Made by a program: the position numbers and the translations under genes
Notes under the pieces: model-generated
Seen by the model: only the letters and a program-made list of their open reading frames with translations
Database searches by the model: none
Told to the model about the DNA's origin: nothing
Assembly (NCBI RefSeq): GCF_018614955.1
Contig: NZ_JAGGNV010000051.1
Span: 1-64,000, forward strand
Source: Variovorax paradoxus
GTDB lineage: Bacteria; Pseudomonadota; Gammaproteobacteria; Burkholderiales; Burkholderiaceae_C
DNA: 64,000 bases
Reading direction: 5' to 3'
In this document: positions 34,105 through 43,993 of the stretch, in pieces
Layout of the letters: every line of letters begins with the position of its first letter
Numbering within the stretch: the stretch's first letter is position 1

Positions 34105-34904
34105 GCACACGTTCATTCGGTCTTCTCGTCGTCGGCGACGAAATCCTGTCGGGCAAGCGTGCCGACAAGCACATGCCCAAGGTCATCGAGCTGCTCGCCG
34201 CGCGCGGCCTGCAGCTGGCCTGGGCCGAGTACGTCGGCGACGTGCCGGTCCGCATCACGGAAGCGCTCGCGCGCGCCTTCGCCTCGGGCGACGTCGTGTT
34301 CTCCACCGGCGGCATCGGCGCCACGCCGGACGACCACACGCGCCAGTGCGCGGCCGCGGCGCTCGGGGTGCCGCTCGGGCTGCATCCGGAAGCCGAGCTG
34401 CTGATCCGCGAACGCATGCAGGACACCGCGCGCGAGCAGGGCACGGTCTACGAGCCCGACCGTCCCGACAACGTGCACCGGCTCAACATGGGCGTGTTCC
34501 CGCTCGGCGCCAACATCATCCGCAACCCGTACAACAAGATTCCGGGCTTCAGCGTCGGCGACGTGCATTTCGTGCCGGGTTTCCCGGTCATGGCCTGGCC
34601 GATGATCGAATCGGTGCTCGACGAGCGCTATGCGCATCTCTTCGCCCACGGGCATGCGGCCGAGAAGTCGGTCATCGTGTACGGTGCGATGGAAGCCACG
34701 CTCACGCCGCTCATGGAGGCCGTCGAGCGCAGCCATCCGGGCGTCAAGGTCTTCAGTCTGCCGAGCGTCGACCATGCCGAGCACGGCCGCCACATCGAGC
34801 TCGGCGTCAAGGGCGAAACCGCGTCCATCGACGCTGCCTATGCGCAGCTGCTCGAAGGTCTGCACGCCTTTGGTGTGCGTCTTGGCCCAGAATTGGTGCG
34901 TTGA
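34101..34904 (+). CDS. CinA-like molybdopterin-binding domain protein
   Basis: This is a 267-residue MoCF-biosynthesis/CinA N-terminal domain protein: GLLVVGDEILSGKRADKH, VVFSTGGIGATPDDHTRQ, FVPGFPVMAWPMIE. It lacks the C-terminal NMN deamidase domain of full CinA. Relatives act as ADP-ribose pyrophosphatases or bind molybdopterin-like ligands. NtrC-like boxes for glnA overlap its last codons and stop. Confidence 0.85.
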   Translation: MSTRSFGLLVVGDEILSGKRADKHMPKVIELLAARGLQLAWAEYVGDVPVRITEALARAFASGDVVFSTGGIGATPDDHTRQCAAAALGVPLGLHPEAELLIRERMQDTAREQGTVYEPDRPDNVHRLNMGVFPLGANIIRNPYNKIPGFSVGDVHFVPGFPVMAWPMIESVLDERYAHLFAHGHAAEKSVIVYGAMEATLTPLMEAVERSHPGVKVFSLPSVDHAEHGRHIELGVKGETASIDAAYAQLLEGLHAFGVRLGPELVR

Positions 34905-34928
34905 TCTGAGTCGCACCAATTCGGTTAC
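34861..34928. promoter_or_regulatory. NtrC-like enhancer boxes upstream of glnA
   Basis: Three 17-bp sites resemble the NtrC consensus TGCAC-N7-GTGCA: TGCACGCCTTTGGTGTG (34861-34877), a right-half site ending TTGGTGCG (34884-34900) and a left-half site CGCACCAA (34912-34928). The last two also make a perfect 11-bp inverted repeat (34890-34900 / 34912-34922) over the stop codon of the CinA-like gene. They lie 60-130 bases upstream of a sigma-54 promoter. Confidence 0.5.
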
Positions 34929-34988
34929 AACTTGCCTGTTTTTGGGGTTTCGGCGCGATGCCGGGTACCCCTCTTCGGCAGTGACAAT

Positions 34989-35003
34989 GGGCACAGAAAC
35001 TGC
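34989..35003 (+). promoter_or_regulatory. sigma-54 promoter of glnA
   Basis: GGGCACAGAAACTGC has GG and GC exactly ten bases apart (34990-34991 and 35002-35003), matching TGGCAC-N5-TTGC at most positions. Transcription would start near 35014, with a leader of about 38 bases before the AGGAG-led ATG. Confidence 0.6.
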
Positions 35004-35051
35004 ATTCCCAGTCCCGCAATTCCAACCAACCATCCAAACCAGGAGAACCTG

Positions 35052-36467
35052 ATGGCAAAGACCGTCGCCGATGTACTCAAACTCGTCAAGGAAAACGAGG
35101 TCAAGTTCGTCGACTTCCGCTTCACCGATACCCGCGGCAAGGAGCAGCACGTGACCGTGCCTGTGTCCGCCTTCGACGAGGGCAAATTCACCGACGGCCA
35201 TGCCTTCGACGGCTCGTCGATCGCCGGGTGGAAGGGCATCGAGGCTTCGGACATGCTGCTCATGCCCGACCCGAACACGGCCAACATCGATCCCTTCTTC
35301 GAAGAAACGACGCTGCTCTTGACCTGCGACGTGGTCGACCCGACCGACGGCAAGCCCTACGAGCGCGATCCGCGCTCGCTCGCCAAGCGCGCCGAGGCCT
35401 ACATGAAGGCCTCGGGCCTGGGCGACACCGCCTACTTCGGACCGGAGCCCGAATTCTTCGTGTTCGACGGCGTGCGCTGGCAGAACGACATGTCCGGCTG
35501 CTTCGTCAAGATCGAGTCCGAAGAAGCCTCCTGGAACAGCGCCAAGGAATTCGAGCACGGCAACACCGGCCACCGTCCCGCCGTCAAGGGCGGCTACTTC
35601 CCGGTTCCCCCAGTCGACAGCTTCCAGGACATGCGCTCCGAGATGTGCCTGGTGCTCGAGTCGCTGGGCATCCCGGTCGAAGTGCATCACCATGAAGTGG
35701 CGAATGCCGGCCAGATGGAACTCGGCACCAGGTTCAGCACGCTGATCCAGCGCGCCGACTGGGTCCAGCTGCAGAAGTACGTGATCCACAACGTGGCCCA
35801 CGCCTATGGCAAGACCGCGACCTTCATGCCCAAGCCGATCGTCGGCGACAACGGCTCCGGCATGCACGTCCACCAGTCGGTCTGGAAGGACGGCAAGAAC
35901 CTGTTCGCCGGCGACGGCTATGCGGGTCTCAGCGACTTCGCGCTGCACTACATCGGCGGCATCATCAAGCACGCCCGTGCGCTCAACGCCATCACCAACC
36001 CCGGCACCAACAGCTACAAGCGCCTGGTTCCCGGCTTCGAAGCCCCGGTGAAGCTGGCCTACTCGGCCAAGAACCGCTCGGCTTCGATCCGCATCCCGTT
36101 CGTGGCCAATCCGAAGGGCCGCCGCGTCGAAGCGCGCTTCCCCGATCCGATGATGAACCCGTACCTCGGCTTCGCCGCGATGCTGATGGCCGGCCTGGAC
36201 GGCGTGGAGAACAAGATCCATCCGGGCGAAGCCGCGAGCAAGGACCTCTACCATCTGCCGCCGGAAGAAGACGCGCTGATCCCGACCGTGTGCCACAGCC
36301 TCGACCAGGCGCTCGACTACCTCGACAAGGACCGCGCCTTCCTGACCAAGGGCGGCGTGTTCACCGATGCCTACATCGACGCCTACATCGACCTCAAGAT
36401 GCAGGAAGTCACGCGTTTCCGCATGGCGACGCACCCGGTCGAATTCGACATGTACTACTCCCTGTAA
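35052..36467 (+). CDS. glnA: glutamine synthetase type I
   Basis: This is a 471-residue enzyme that makes glutamine from glutamate, ammonia and ATP. Beta-grasp N-domain FTDGHAFDGSSIAGW; catalytic metal ligands in GPEPEFFVFD; ATP site KPIVGDNGSGMHVHQS; NPGTNSYKRLVPG loop; ARFPDP near the end. The adenylylation tyrosine is in KDLYHLPPEE, so it is of the GlnE-controlled I-beta type. AGGAG precedes ATG 35052. It is preceded by NtrC-like boxes and a -24/-12 promoter and followed by a strong terminator, then ntrB and ntrC. Confidence 0.97.
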   Translation: MAKTVADVLKLVKENEVKFVDFRFTDTRGKEQHVTVPVSAFDEGKFTDGHAFDGSSIAGWKGIEASDMLLMPDPNTANIDPFFEETTLLLTCDVVDPTDGKPYERDPRSLAKRAEAYMKASGLGDTAYFGPEPEFFVFDGVRWQNDMSGCFVKIESEEASWNSAKEFEHGNTGHRPAVKGGYFPVPPVDSFQDMRSEMCLVLESLGIPVEVHHHEVANAGQMELGTRFSTLIQRADWVQLQKYVIHNVAHAYGKTATFMPKPIVGDNGSGMHVHQSVWKDGKNLFAGDGYAGLSDFALHYIGGIIKHARALNAITNPGTNSYKRLVPGFEAPVKLAYSAKNRSASIRIPFVANPKGRRVEARFPDPMMNPYLGFAAMLMAGLDGVENKIHPGEAASKDLYHLPPEEDALIPTVCHSLDQALDYLDKDRAFLTKGGVFTDAYIDAYIDLKMQEVTRFRMATHPVEFDMYYSL

Positions 36468-36491
36468 GCCAGCTTTTCGGCTTTGGCGTTA

Positions 36492-36526
36492 AAAAGGGAC
36501 GGCCTTGGGCCGTCCCTTTTCTTTTT
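36492..36526 (+). terminator. intrinsic terminator after glnA
   Basis: GGGACGGCC / GGCCGTCCC (36496-36504 and 36508-36516), flanked by A5 and T4-C-T5, forms a very stable hairpin 30 bases after the glnA stop. It separates glnA from the ntrBC transcript, at least partly. Confidence 0.9.
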
Positions 36527-36598
36527 GGGGCCACCTTGCGCGGCCGAACTCCCGAATTGCACGAAAATGCCGGTTTGCTGCGCACTACATTCACGATC

Positions 36599-37102
36599 AT
36601 GAAGATTCCTTTCGTTTTCCTCCTAGCCGCCTTGGCGGCGGCCGGCGTGCACATCCAGGCCCAGGCCCAGCAGGAGCGCGTCTGGCGCTGCGGCAACGAA
36701 TACACCAATAACGCGACCCTCGCCCAGCAGCGCGGCTGCAAGGTGATGGAGGGCGGCAACGTCACCGTGGTCCAGGGCACCCGCCCGATCGCGGCGGCTG
36801 CGGCGGGCAGCACCGCAGCGCGTGCACCGGCCGGCAGCCCGCGCGTCGACGGCGCCGACCAGCGCGCACGCGACGGCGAAGCCCGCTCGGTGCTCGAGTC
36901 CGAGCTCAAGAAAGCCGAAGAGCGCCAGGCCCAACTGCTCAAGGACTACAACGGCGGCGAACCCGAGAAGCAGGGCAGCGAAGCCCGCAACTACCAGAAG
37001 TACCTGGACCGCGTGGCCGAAATGAAGGCCGAGATCGCGCGCAACGAAAGCGACATCGCGGGCATCCGCCGCGAAATCGGCCGCCTGCCGGCCAATCGCT
37101 GA
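36599..37102 (+). CDS. secreted DUF4124-type protein with coiled coil
   Basis: This is a 167-residue protein with signal peptide (FVFLLAALAAAGVHIQAQA). A short DUF4124-like unit follows with two Cys (VWRCGNEYTN, QRGCKVMEGG), then an Ala/Pro/Thr-rich spacer and a charged coiled coil (ESELKKAEERQAQLLKDY, AEMKAEIARNESDIAGIRRE). Function unknown; it acts outside the cytoplasm. Its stop overlaps the ntrB start by one base (TGATG), so it is cotranscribed and coupled with a cytoplasmic kinase gene, a pairing seen in Comamonadaceae. Confidence 0.8.
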   Translation: MKIPFVFLLAALAAAGVHIQAQAQQERVWRCGNEYTNNATLAQQRGCKVMEGGNVTVVQGTRPIAAAAAGSTAARAPAGSPRVDGADQRARDGEARSVLESELKKAEERQAQLLKDYNGGEPEKQGSEARNYQKYLDRVAEMKAEIARNESDIAGIRREIGRLPANR

Positions 37103-38178
37103 TGGCCTTTGGAAAGAGCGCTGCCGCCGCCAAGCGCTTCCAGGCCTTCGACCTTCTTTCCACGCTGATCGCGGTGGTGCGCACCGACGGTGCGGTGCTG
37201 TTCGCCAATGCCGGCTTGGAAGACGCGCTCGGTACCTCGCGCCGCACGCTCGAAGGCTCGCAGTTCGGCGCCTGCTTCCATGAGCCGCAGGTGCTGCGCA
37301 CGGCGATCGACGGCGCGCGCAGCAACGACTTCGCCACGCTGCGCTACGAAGCCTACCTGCGCCGCGTCAACCACGAGCTGATGCCGGTGCAGGTCACGCT
37401 GGCGCAGGGCGACCGCGCGGGCGAGCTGATCATCGAGATGTCGCCGCTCGAGCAGCAGGTCCGCCAAGACCGCGAAGAGCGGCTGCTCGATCAGGCGCAG
37501 GCCAACAAGGAACTGATCCGCAATCTCGCGCACGAGATCAAGAACCCGCTGGGTGGCATTCGCGGCGCGGCGCAACTGCTGCAGATGGAGGTCGAATCGC
37601 GCGACCTCATCGAGTACACCCAGGTCATCATCCACGAGGCCGACCGCCTGCAGACGCTGGTCGATCGCCTGCTCGCGCCGCACCGCCGCCCGCACGTGGT
37701 GGGCGACGTCAACATCCACGAGGTCTGCGAGCGCGTGCGCTCGGTGATCCTTGCGGAGTTCCCGCGCGACCTGCACATCGAGCGCGACTTCGACGTCTCG
37801 ATCCCCGAGTTCCGCGGCGATCGCGAGCAGCTCATCCAGGCCACGCTCAACATCGTCCACAACGCGGCGCAGGCATTGGCCGAGCGGCGTGCGGCCGGCG
37901 ATGCGTGCATCACCTTCAAGACCCGCATCGCGCGTCAGGTGATATTCAACAAGCAGTGGTATCGACTGGCACTGGAATTGCATGTCATCGACAATGGACC
38001 GGGTGTGCCGGACGCGATCAAGGACCGCATCTTCTACCCGCTCGTGTCGGGCAGGGAAGGCGGGACGGGCCTTGGATTGACGCTGGCGCAAACTTTCGTG
38101 CAACAGCACCACGGCGTGATCGAGTGCGACAGTGTCCCGGGCCGGACCGATTTCAAGATATTGATACCGCTGCCTTAG
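37102..38178 (+). CDS. glnL: nitrogen regulation sensor kinase NtrB
   Basis: This is a 358-residue soluble histidine kinase. N-terminal PAS domain (about 15-120), H-box NLAHEIKNPLGGIRG with the phosphorylated His near residue 140, N-box NIVHNAAQAL, and ATP lid DNGPGVPDAIKDRIF and GGTGLGLTLAQ. It lacks membrane segments, as expected for NtrB, which is controlled by PII. It phosphorylates NtrC, encoded 22 bases downstream. Confidence 0.95.
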   Translation: MAFGKSAAAAKRFQAFDLLSTLIAVVRTDGAVLFANAGLEDALGTSRRTLEGSQFGACFHEPQVLRTAIDGARSNDFATLRYEAYLRRVNHELMPVQVTLAQGDRAGELIIEMSPLEQQVRQDREERLLDQAQANKELIRNLAHEIKNPLGGIRGAAQLLQMEVESRDLIEYTQVIIHEADRLQTLVDRLLAPHRRPHVVGDVNIHEVCERVRSVILAEFPRDLHIERDFDVSIPEFRGDREQLIQATLNIVHNAAQALAERRAAGDACITFKTRIARQVIFNKQWYRLALELHVIDNGPGVPDAIKDRIFYPLVSGREGGTGLGLTLAQTFVQQHHGVIECDSVPGRTDFKILIPLP

Positions 38179-38200
38179 CTAACAGGGAACAAGGAACTGC

Positions 38201-39736
<1,536 letters not shown>

Positions 39737-39754
39737 CTGCAGGCGCGCCGACGC

Positions 39755-40267
39755 TCAGCGGCTGCGCTGCCCCAGGGTCAGCGTATCGAGCTGGAACTGG
39801 CCGCTCCTGTCCCACAGCCAGGTGTCGACGTACGTGTGCGCGCCCAGCTTGCCCGGGGCTGGCAGGGGCGAGGCGTCGCGGATCAGCTCGGCGATCTTTC
39901 CGCTCACCTCCGGCGCATGGCTCGGCGTGCGGCTGAAGTGCACGCCCGTGACGCGCCCGCTGCTGTCGACTTCGGTTTCGGTCACCACCACCGCATACAC
40001 CAGCGGCGGAATCTTCCCCTTGTAGATGCGCTGGGGGTACTTGCTGTAGATGTGCCGCGCGCCGATCTTGCGGTAGGCGCGCACGGCAGGCGTCTGCGCG
40101 GTGATGAGCCGCACGGTCGGCGCCTTGGCCGACGGCTGCGACGGTTCTTCCGGTGGGCCTTTGGCGCCGGCCGAGGGCACTTCGTCAGTGGCGCTCGGCT
40201 TCAACGCCGAGCAGGCGGAAAGGCCGAGCACGGCCGCGAGAAGGGCGAGGTGAAGGATTCGTTTCAT
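39755..40267 (-). CDS. TonB-C-like lipoprotein
   Basis: This is a 170-residue protein with a lipoprotein signal peptide (LALLAAVLGLSAC, lipobox L-S-A-C), a Pro/Ser-rich spacer and a C-terminal domain resembling the TonB C-terminal fold (YPQRIYKGKIPPLVYAVVVTET, SGRVTGVHFSRTPSH). A role in outer-membrane contact is possible, but no ExbBD genes are near. Its ATG overlaps the stop of the exonuclease III gene by four bases. Confidence 0.75.
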   Translation of the reverse strand: MKRILHLALLAAVLGLSACSALKPSATDEVPSAGAKGPPEEPSQPSAKAPTVRLITAQTPAVRAYRKIGARHIYSKYPQRIYKGKIPPLVYAVVVTETEVDSSGRVTGVHFSRTPSHAPEVSGKIAELIRDASPLPAPGKLGAHTYVDTWLWDRSGQFQLDTLTLGQRSR

Positions 40268-41043
40268 GCGTCGAGCTCCAGTGTCACGGGTGCATGGTCG
40301 CTGGGCTTGTCCCACTTGCGCGGCACGCGGTCGATGGTGCAGCTCTTCGCATGCGGCACCAGCGGCTCGCTCACCAGGATGTGATCGATGCGCAGCCCCC
40401 GGTTCTTCTGATAGCCGAGCATGCGGTAGTCCCACCACGAGTAGCTCTTCTCGGGCTGCTCGAACAGGCGGAAGCTGTCGGCGAGGCCGAGCCCCAGCAG
40501 GGCCTTGAAATGCTCGCGCTCCTCGGTCGTGTGATGAATGGTCTCGGCCAGCCCGATGGGGTCGAAGCTGTCGCGGTCCTCCGGCGCGATGTTGAAGTCG
40601 CCGAGCAGCACCAGCCTCGGATGTGCCGCGAGCTCCTCGCGCAGCCACTCGCGCATGGCGCGCAGCCAGCTCATCTTGTAGGCGAACTTCTCGGTGCCCG
40701 GCGCCTGGCCGTTGACGAAGTAGCCGTTGACGACGCGCAGCTCGCCGGCCGGCGTGTCGATGGTGGCACTGACGACGCGCGAGTGATCGTCGGCAAAGCC
40801 GCCGATGTTCTTCGCCACGTCGCGCACCGGGGCCAGGCTCAGGATCGCGACGCCGTTGTAGGTCTTCTGGCCGAACACCGCCGCGTGATAACCGGCCGAC
40901 TGCAGCACGTCGAGCGGGAACTTGTCGTCGCTCATCTTGAGCTCCTGCAGGCACAGCACGTCGACCGGGTTGGCGATCAGCCAGTCGAGCACGTGCTGCA
41001 GGCGAGCGGTGAGGGAATTGACGTTCCAGGTGGCAATTTTCAT
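40264..41043 (-). CDS. xth: exodeoxyribonuclease III
   Basis: This is a 259-residue AP endonuclease/exonuclease of the EEP fold: MKIATWNVNSLTARL, CLQELKMSDDKFP (metal Glu), VNGYFVNGQ, LGDFNIAPEDRD, and IDHILVSEPL then SDHAPVTLEL (catalytic Asp-His). It cuts DNA at abasic sites during base-excision repair. Length is typical. Confidence 0.94.
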   Translation of the reverse strand: MKIATWNVNSLTARLQHVLDWLIANPVDVLCLQELKMSDDKFPLDVLQSAGYHAAVFGQKTYNGVAILSLAPVRDVAKNIGGFADDHSRVVSATIDTPAGELRVVNGYFVNGQAPGTEKFAYKMSWLRAMREWLREELAAHPRLVLLGDFNIAPEDRDSFDPIGLAETIHHTTEEREHFKALLGLGLADSFRLFEQPEKSYSWWDYRMLGYQKNRGLRIDHILVSEPLVPHAKSCTIDRVPRKWDKPSDHAPVTLELDA

Positions 41044-41161
41044 AAGTTGCGCAAGAGTACCTGAGTTAAGGATCGCCCATGCCCGCGACAGCGCCGGTGC
41101 GCTTCATGCCGGGGCTCAGGCCATTTCCGGTGTCGCGGGATTTGCCTCATGTCGTACTTTC

Positions 41162-41836
41162 CTAGAGCGGGCGGTTGAGATGGTTGAGGAACCAGTCGCG
41201 TGCCAGCGCCGAAACGGCGCCGAGCGCGCCGGGCTCTTCGAACAGGTGGGTCGCGCCAGGCACGATCGCCATGTGTTTCTCGCAGCGCAGCAACGCGAGC
41301 GCTTGCCGATTCAGATCGATCACCGCCCCGTCGTTGCCGCCGACGACCAGCAGCGTCGGCGCGCGAACGCGAGCCAGCGCCTGCCCGGCCAGGTCCGGCC
41401 GGCCGCCGCGGGAGACCACGGCGCGAACCGTATCGGGCCGCTGCGCCGCCGCCGCCAGTGCGGCCCCGGCGCCGGTGCTCGCACCGAAATAGCCGATGTT
41501 CAGGCTGGCGGTTCGCCCGTGAGCGCACAGCCAGTCGGTCAGGTCGATGAGGCGGTCGGCGAGCAAGGTGATGTCGAAGCGCAATTGGCGCGTGCGTTCG
41601 TCGACCACTCCTTCGGCGGGCGTCAGCAGATCGACGAGCACGGTCGCCAACCCGGCCTCGTTGAGCTGCTGGGCAACCTGGCGATTGCGCGGACTGAAGC
41701 GGCTGCTCCCGCTTCCATGCGCGAACAGCACGAGTCCGCGGGCCGTGACCGGCAGGCTCAGGTCGGCCTCGAGCATCGCGCTGCGCAAGTCGATTCGAAG
41801 CGCGAGCTGCTCTATGGATTTGGGTCCGGAGTCCAT
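41162..41836 (-). CDS. alpha/beta hydrolase (dienelactone hydrolase-like)
   Basis: This is a 224-residue serine hydrolase. LVLFAHGSGSSRFSPRN is the oxyanion region, GYFGASTGAGAAL the nucleophile elbow (Ser), VVGGNDGAVIDLN holds the acid Asp and PGATHLFEEPG the catalytic His. This subfamily often appears fused to or beside phosphoribosyltransferase and erythromycin-esterase-like genes in stress islands. Indeed the gene two bases upstream is an erythromycin-esterase derivative. Substrate unknown. Confidence 0.88.
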   Translation of the reverse strand: MDSGPKSIEQLALRIDLRSAMLEADLSLPVTARGLVLFAHGSGSSRFSPRNRQVAQQLNEAGLATVLVDLLTPAEGVVDERTRQLRFDITLLADRLIDLTDWLCAHGRTASLNIGYFGASTGAGAALAAAAQRPDTVRAVVSRGGRPDLAGQALARVRAPTLLVVGGNDGAVIDLNRQALALLRCEKHMAIVPGATHLFEEPGALGAVSALARDWFLNHLNRPL

Positions 41837-41838
41837 GA

Positions 41839-42171
41839 CTACACCCCCGATGGATAGGTCTCAGGCGCCTCGGCGTCCTTCCATCCGGCTTCGCGCTCCA
41901 GCGGCTCGACCGCACGTGACTCATCAAAGTGAAGCAGCGCGTCGAATTGCGCTGGCAGCCGAGCGAAGAAGTAGTAACTCTGGCGTTCGGTTCTGGGGCG
42001 GTAGATGACGCCGATCGCACGCTCGAGCCGAGCTTCCTGCAATGCCAGAACATGGCTGCCTCCGCCGCGCAAGGGCTCGAGCAGCGCACCGTAGTCCTCG
42101 TCAGAGCCGCTCAAGGGTTGCGCCGCGAAACGCAGCGCGTCGACCTCTTTTGAAATGTTGGTCGATTTCAT
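41839..42171 (-). CDS. internally deleted erythromycin esterase homologue
   Basis: This is a 110-residue protein with a good AGGAG site. The first 35 residues (LRFAAQPLSGSDEDYGALLE) resemble the N-terminus of erythromycin-esterase-family proteins. From GGSHVLALQEARLERAIGVIYRP to EPLEREAGW the sequence resembles the C-terminus of the same family. The roughly 300-residue core with the G-E-x-x-H-G-T and catalytic His/Glu is missing, yet the reading frame is intact. It may be a recent in-frame deletion or a selected small protein. It is translated just before the hydrolase at 41836. Confidence 0.65.
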   Translation of the reverse strand: MKSTNISKEVDALRFAAQPLSGSDEDYGALLEPLRGGGSHVLALQEARLERAIGVIYRPRTERQSYYFFARLPAQFDALLHFDESRAVEPLEREAGWKDAEAPETYPSGV

Positions 42172-42189
42172 CGTCTTCTCCTTTCCTGT

Positions 42190-42894
42190 TCAGCGCCGGC
42201 TGCGCCGGTTGGCGAACAGGCAGCCGGCCGCGAGGCCGATCGCGAATGCGCCATACATGGCGGACATGGCGGGCTTCGACAGCCGATGCTCGAAACCGGG
42301 TCTGAGCCTTTCCGGCGTGACGGTGTAGTCGACTACGCACGAAACCGCGGCCGCCGCCGTGGCGCCCGCCAACGCAGCAGGAATCGACTGGGCACTTTGC
42401 CGATTGCCGTACAACCACGCATACAAGCTCGCCCAGAAGGTGGCGGCGAGGTGGTGAGTCAGGTAACCCAGGGCGGTATGACGAAGGGTCGCGCGGTCGG
42501 CAGCAAGAGACTCTTTCCCCCATAGCCAGTGACTGGTCGCATTGGTCGGCGCAAGGGCGCTGCCTGTCTCGTGCCGGCCCGCCAGCATCAACGCCGCAGT
42601 GGACAGCACGCTCGCTCCGGTGCCGGCGATGAGCCCGGTTCGCAGCGCCGAGCGTGCCCGCGAGTCTTCGAGCCGCCTTGAAGAGTCGCGCGCAACGCGA
42701 GCCTGATCGGCCGCAGGGGGGATGACCCTGCTCGTGGTGACGGATACGGGATCACTGGCCGGGAATGATTCTTCCACGCCATGGTCCAGCGCCGATTCGG
42801 TCGGTTCCTGCGCCGGGGGCCCGTCCCGATGGAGCGGTGCGTCGTGGTCCTCGGCGGTAGGAAACCGGAACGCTTCAGTGGTGCTTTGTGCCAT
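42190..42894 (-). CDS. membrane protein with DHGVEESFPASDP motif
   Basis: This is a 234-residue protein. An acidic soluble N-terminus includes DHGVEESFPASDP, a short motif seen in many unrelated small stress proteins of proteobacteria. Four hydrophobic segments follow (LIAGTGASVLSTAALMLAG, LAATFWASLYAWLYG, AALAGATAAAAVSCVVDY and AMYGAFAIGLAAGCLFA). Function unknown. AAAGGAG supports ATG 42894. It stands at the head of the minus-strand island and is divergent from the DUF72 gene. Confidence 0.75.
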   Translation of the reverse strand: MAQSTTEAFRFPTAEDHDAPLHRDGPPAQEPTESALDHGVEESFPASDPVSVTTSRVIPPAADQARVARDSSRRLEDSRARSALRTGLIAGTGASVLSTAALMLAGRHETGSALAPTNATSHWLWGKESLAADRATLRHTALGYLTHHLAATFWASLYAWLYGNRQSAQSIPAALAGATAAAAVSCVVDYTVTPERLRPGFEHRLSKPAMSAMYGAFAIGLAAGCLFANRRSRR

Positions 42895-43040
42895 GTTCGG
42901 ACTCCTTTCAGAATCCAAACATCGCGCGATCATGAGGTCCCCCATGTGGGCGGTGTTGCCCCTTGATGTAGGGATTTTTCTCGAACCGGGCGGGCCGCCC
43001 GCTGACCTTGTGGACCGTCGCATGGCGGCACCGTCGCCCC

Positions 43041-43991
43041 ATGGCCGGAACACGTGGCGACGCCCGCATCGGGATCTCGGGCTGGCGATACAAACCATGG
43101 CGCGGGCGGTTCTATCCGCCCGGGCTTGCGCAGCGTCGGGAACTCGCGTTCGCGTCGCGCATGCTGTCCACGATCGAGCTCAACGGCTCCTTCTATTCGT
43201 TGCAGCGACCCGAGTCGTACCAGGCATGGCACGACGAGACGCCGGACGACTTCGTGTTCGCGGTCAAGGGCTCGCGCTACATCACGCACATGCTTCGGCT
43301 GAAGGACGTGCGCATTCCGCTGGCCAACTTTCTTGCTTCGGGGTTGTTCGCCCTGCGTTCGAAGCTGGGTCCGATCCTGTGGCAGCTCCCGCCGAACCTG
43401 CCCTACGACCCGGAGCGTCTCGAGGCCTTCCTCTCGCTGCTGCCGGGCGACACGCAAGCGGCGCTCGCCCTCGCGCGCGCACATGACGAGCGCCTCGAGG
43501 GCCGCACCTGGCTGAAGCGGCCCGTCCGACGGCGAATGCGGCATGCCGTTGAAGTGCGTCATCCCAGCTTCATCGACCCCGGCTTCATCGCCATGCTGCG
43601 CCGGCACAAAGTCGCGCTGGTGGTCGCCGATACGGCCGGACGCTGGCCGCTGATCGAGGATCTGACGGCCGACTTCGTCTACGTGAGGCTGCATGGCGAC
43701 AAGGAGCTTTACGCCAGCGGCTATGGTGACGCCGCGCTCGACCGGTGGGCAGAGCGCATCGATGCCTGGCGCCGCGGTCGCCAGGTGAACGATGCGCGAA
43801 GGGCATCGCCGCAGCCGGCGGCGCGCCGGGCGCGGCGCGACGTTTTCTGCTACTTCGACAATGACGTCAAGGTGCACGCGCCGTATGACGCGGCGCACCT
43901 GGCCACGCGGCTCGGCGTTGCGAACGGGCTCGGTCCGGATCGGAACTTCATCCCGCCGCCGGGGTTTGTGGCGCCGCGCCGTGCGGCGTGA
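43041..43991 (+). CDS. DUF72 family protein
   Basis: This is a 316-residue TIM-barrel-like DUF72 protein: IGISGWRYKPWRGRFYP, YSLQRPESYQAW, PDDFVFAVKGSRYITHMLRL, LWQLPPN, VEVRHPSF, VYVRLHGDKELY, and near the end CYFDNDVKVHAPYDA. DUF72 proteins are widespread; some are suggested to be endonuclease-fold relatives, without a proven reaction. ATG 43041 gives the conventional start. The gene converges on the LysR gene with a two-base gap. Confidence 0.9.
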   Translation: MAGTRGDARIGISGWRYKPWRGRFYPPGLAQRRELAFASRMLSTIELNGSFYSLQRPESYQAWHDETPDDFVFAVKGSRYITHMLRLKDVRIPLANFLASGLFALRSKLGPILWQLPPNLPYDPERLEAFLSLLPGDTQAALALARAHDERLEGRTWLKRPVRRRMRHAVEVRHPSFIDPGFIAMLRRHKVALVVADTAGRWPLIEDLTADFVYVRLHGDKELYASGYGDAALDRWAERIDAWRRGRQVNDARRASPQPAARRARRDVFCYFDNDVKVHAPYDAAHLATRLGVANGLGPDRNFIPPPGFVAPRRAA

Positions 43992-43993
43992 AG

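Noticed and set aside
32262..34904. 880-codon plus-strand frame through the hydroxylase, EI24 and CinA genes
   Set aside because: Only its last third is real (the CinA-like gene, from ATG 34101); the rest is an out-of-frame reading of well-supported genes.
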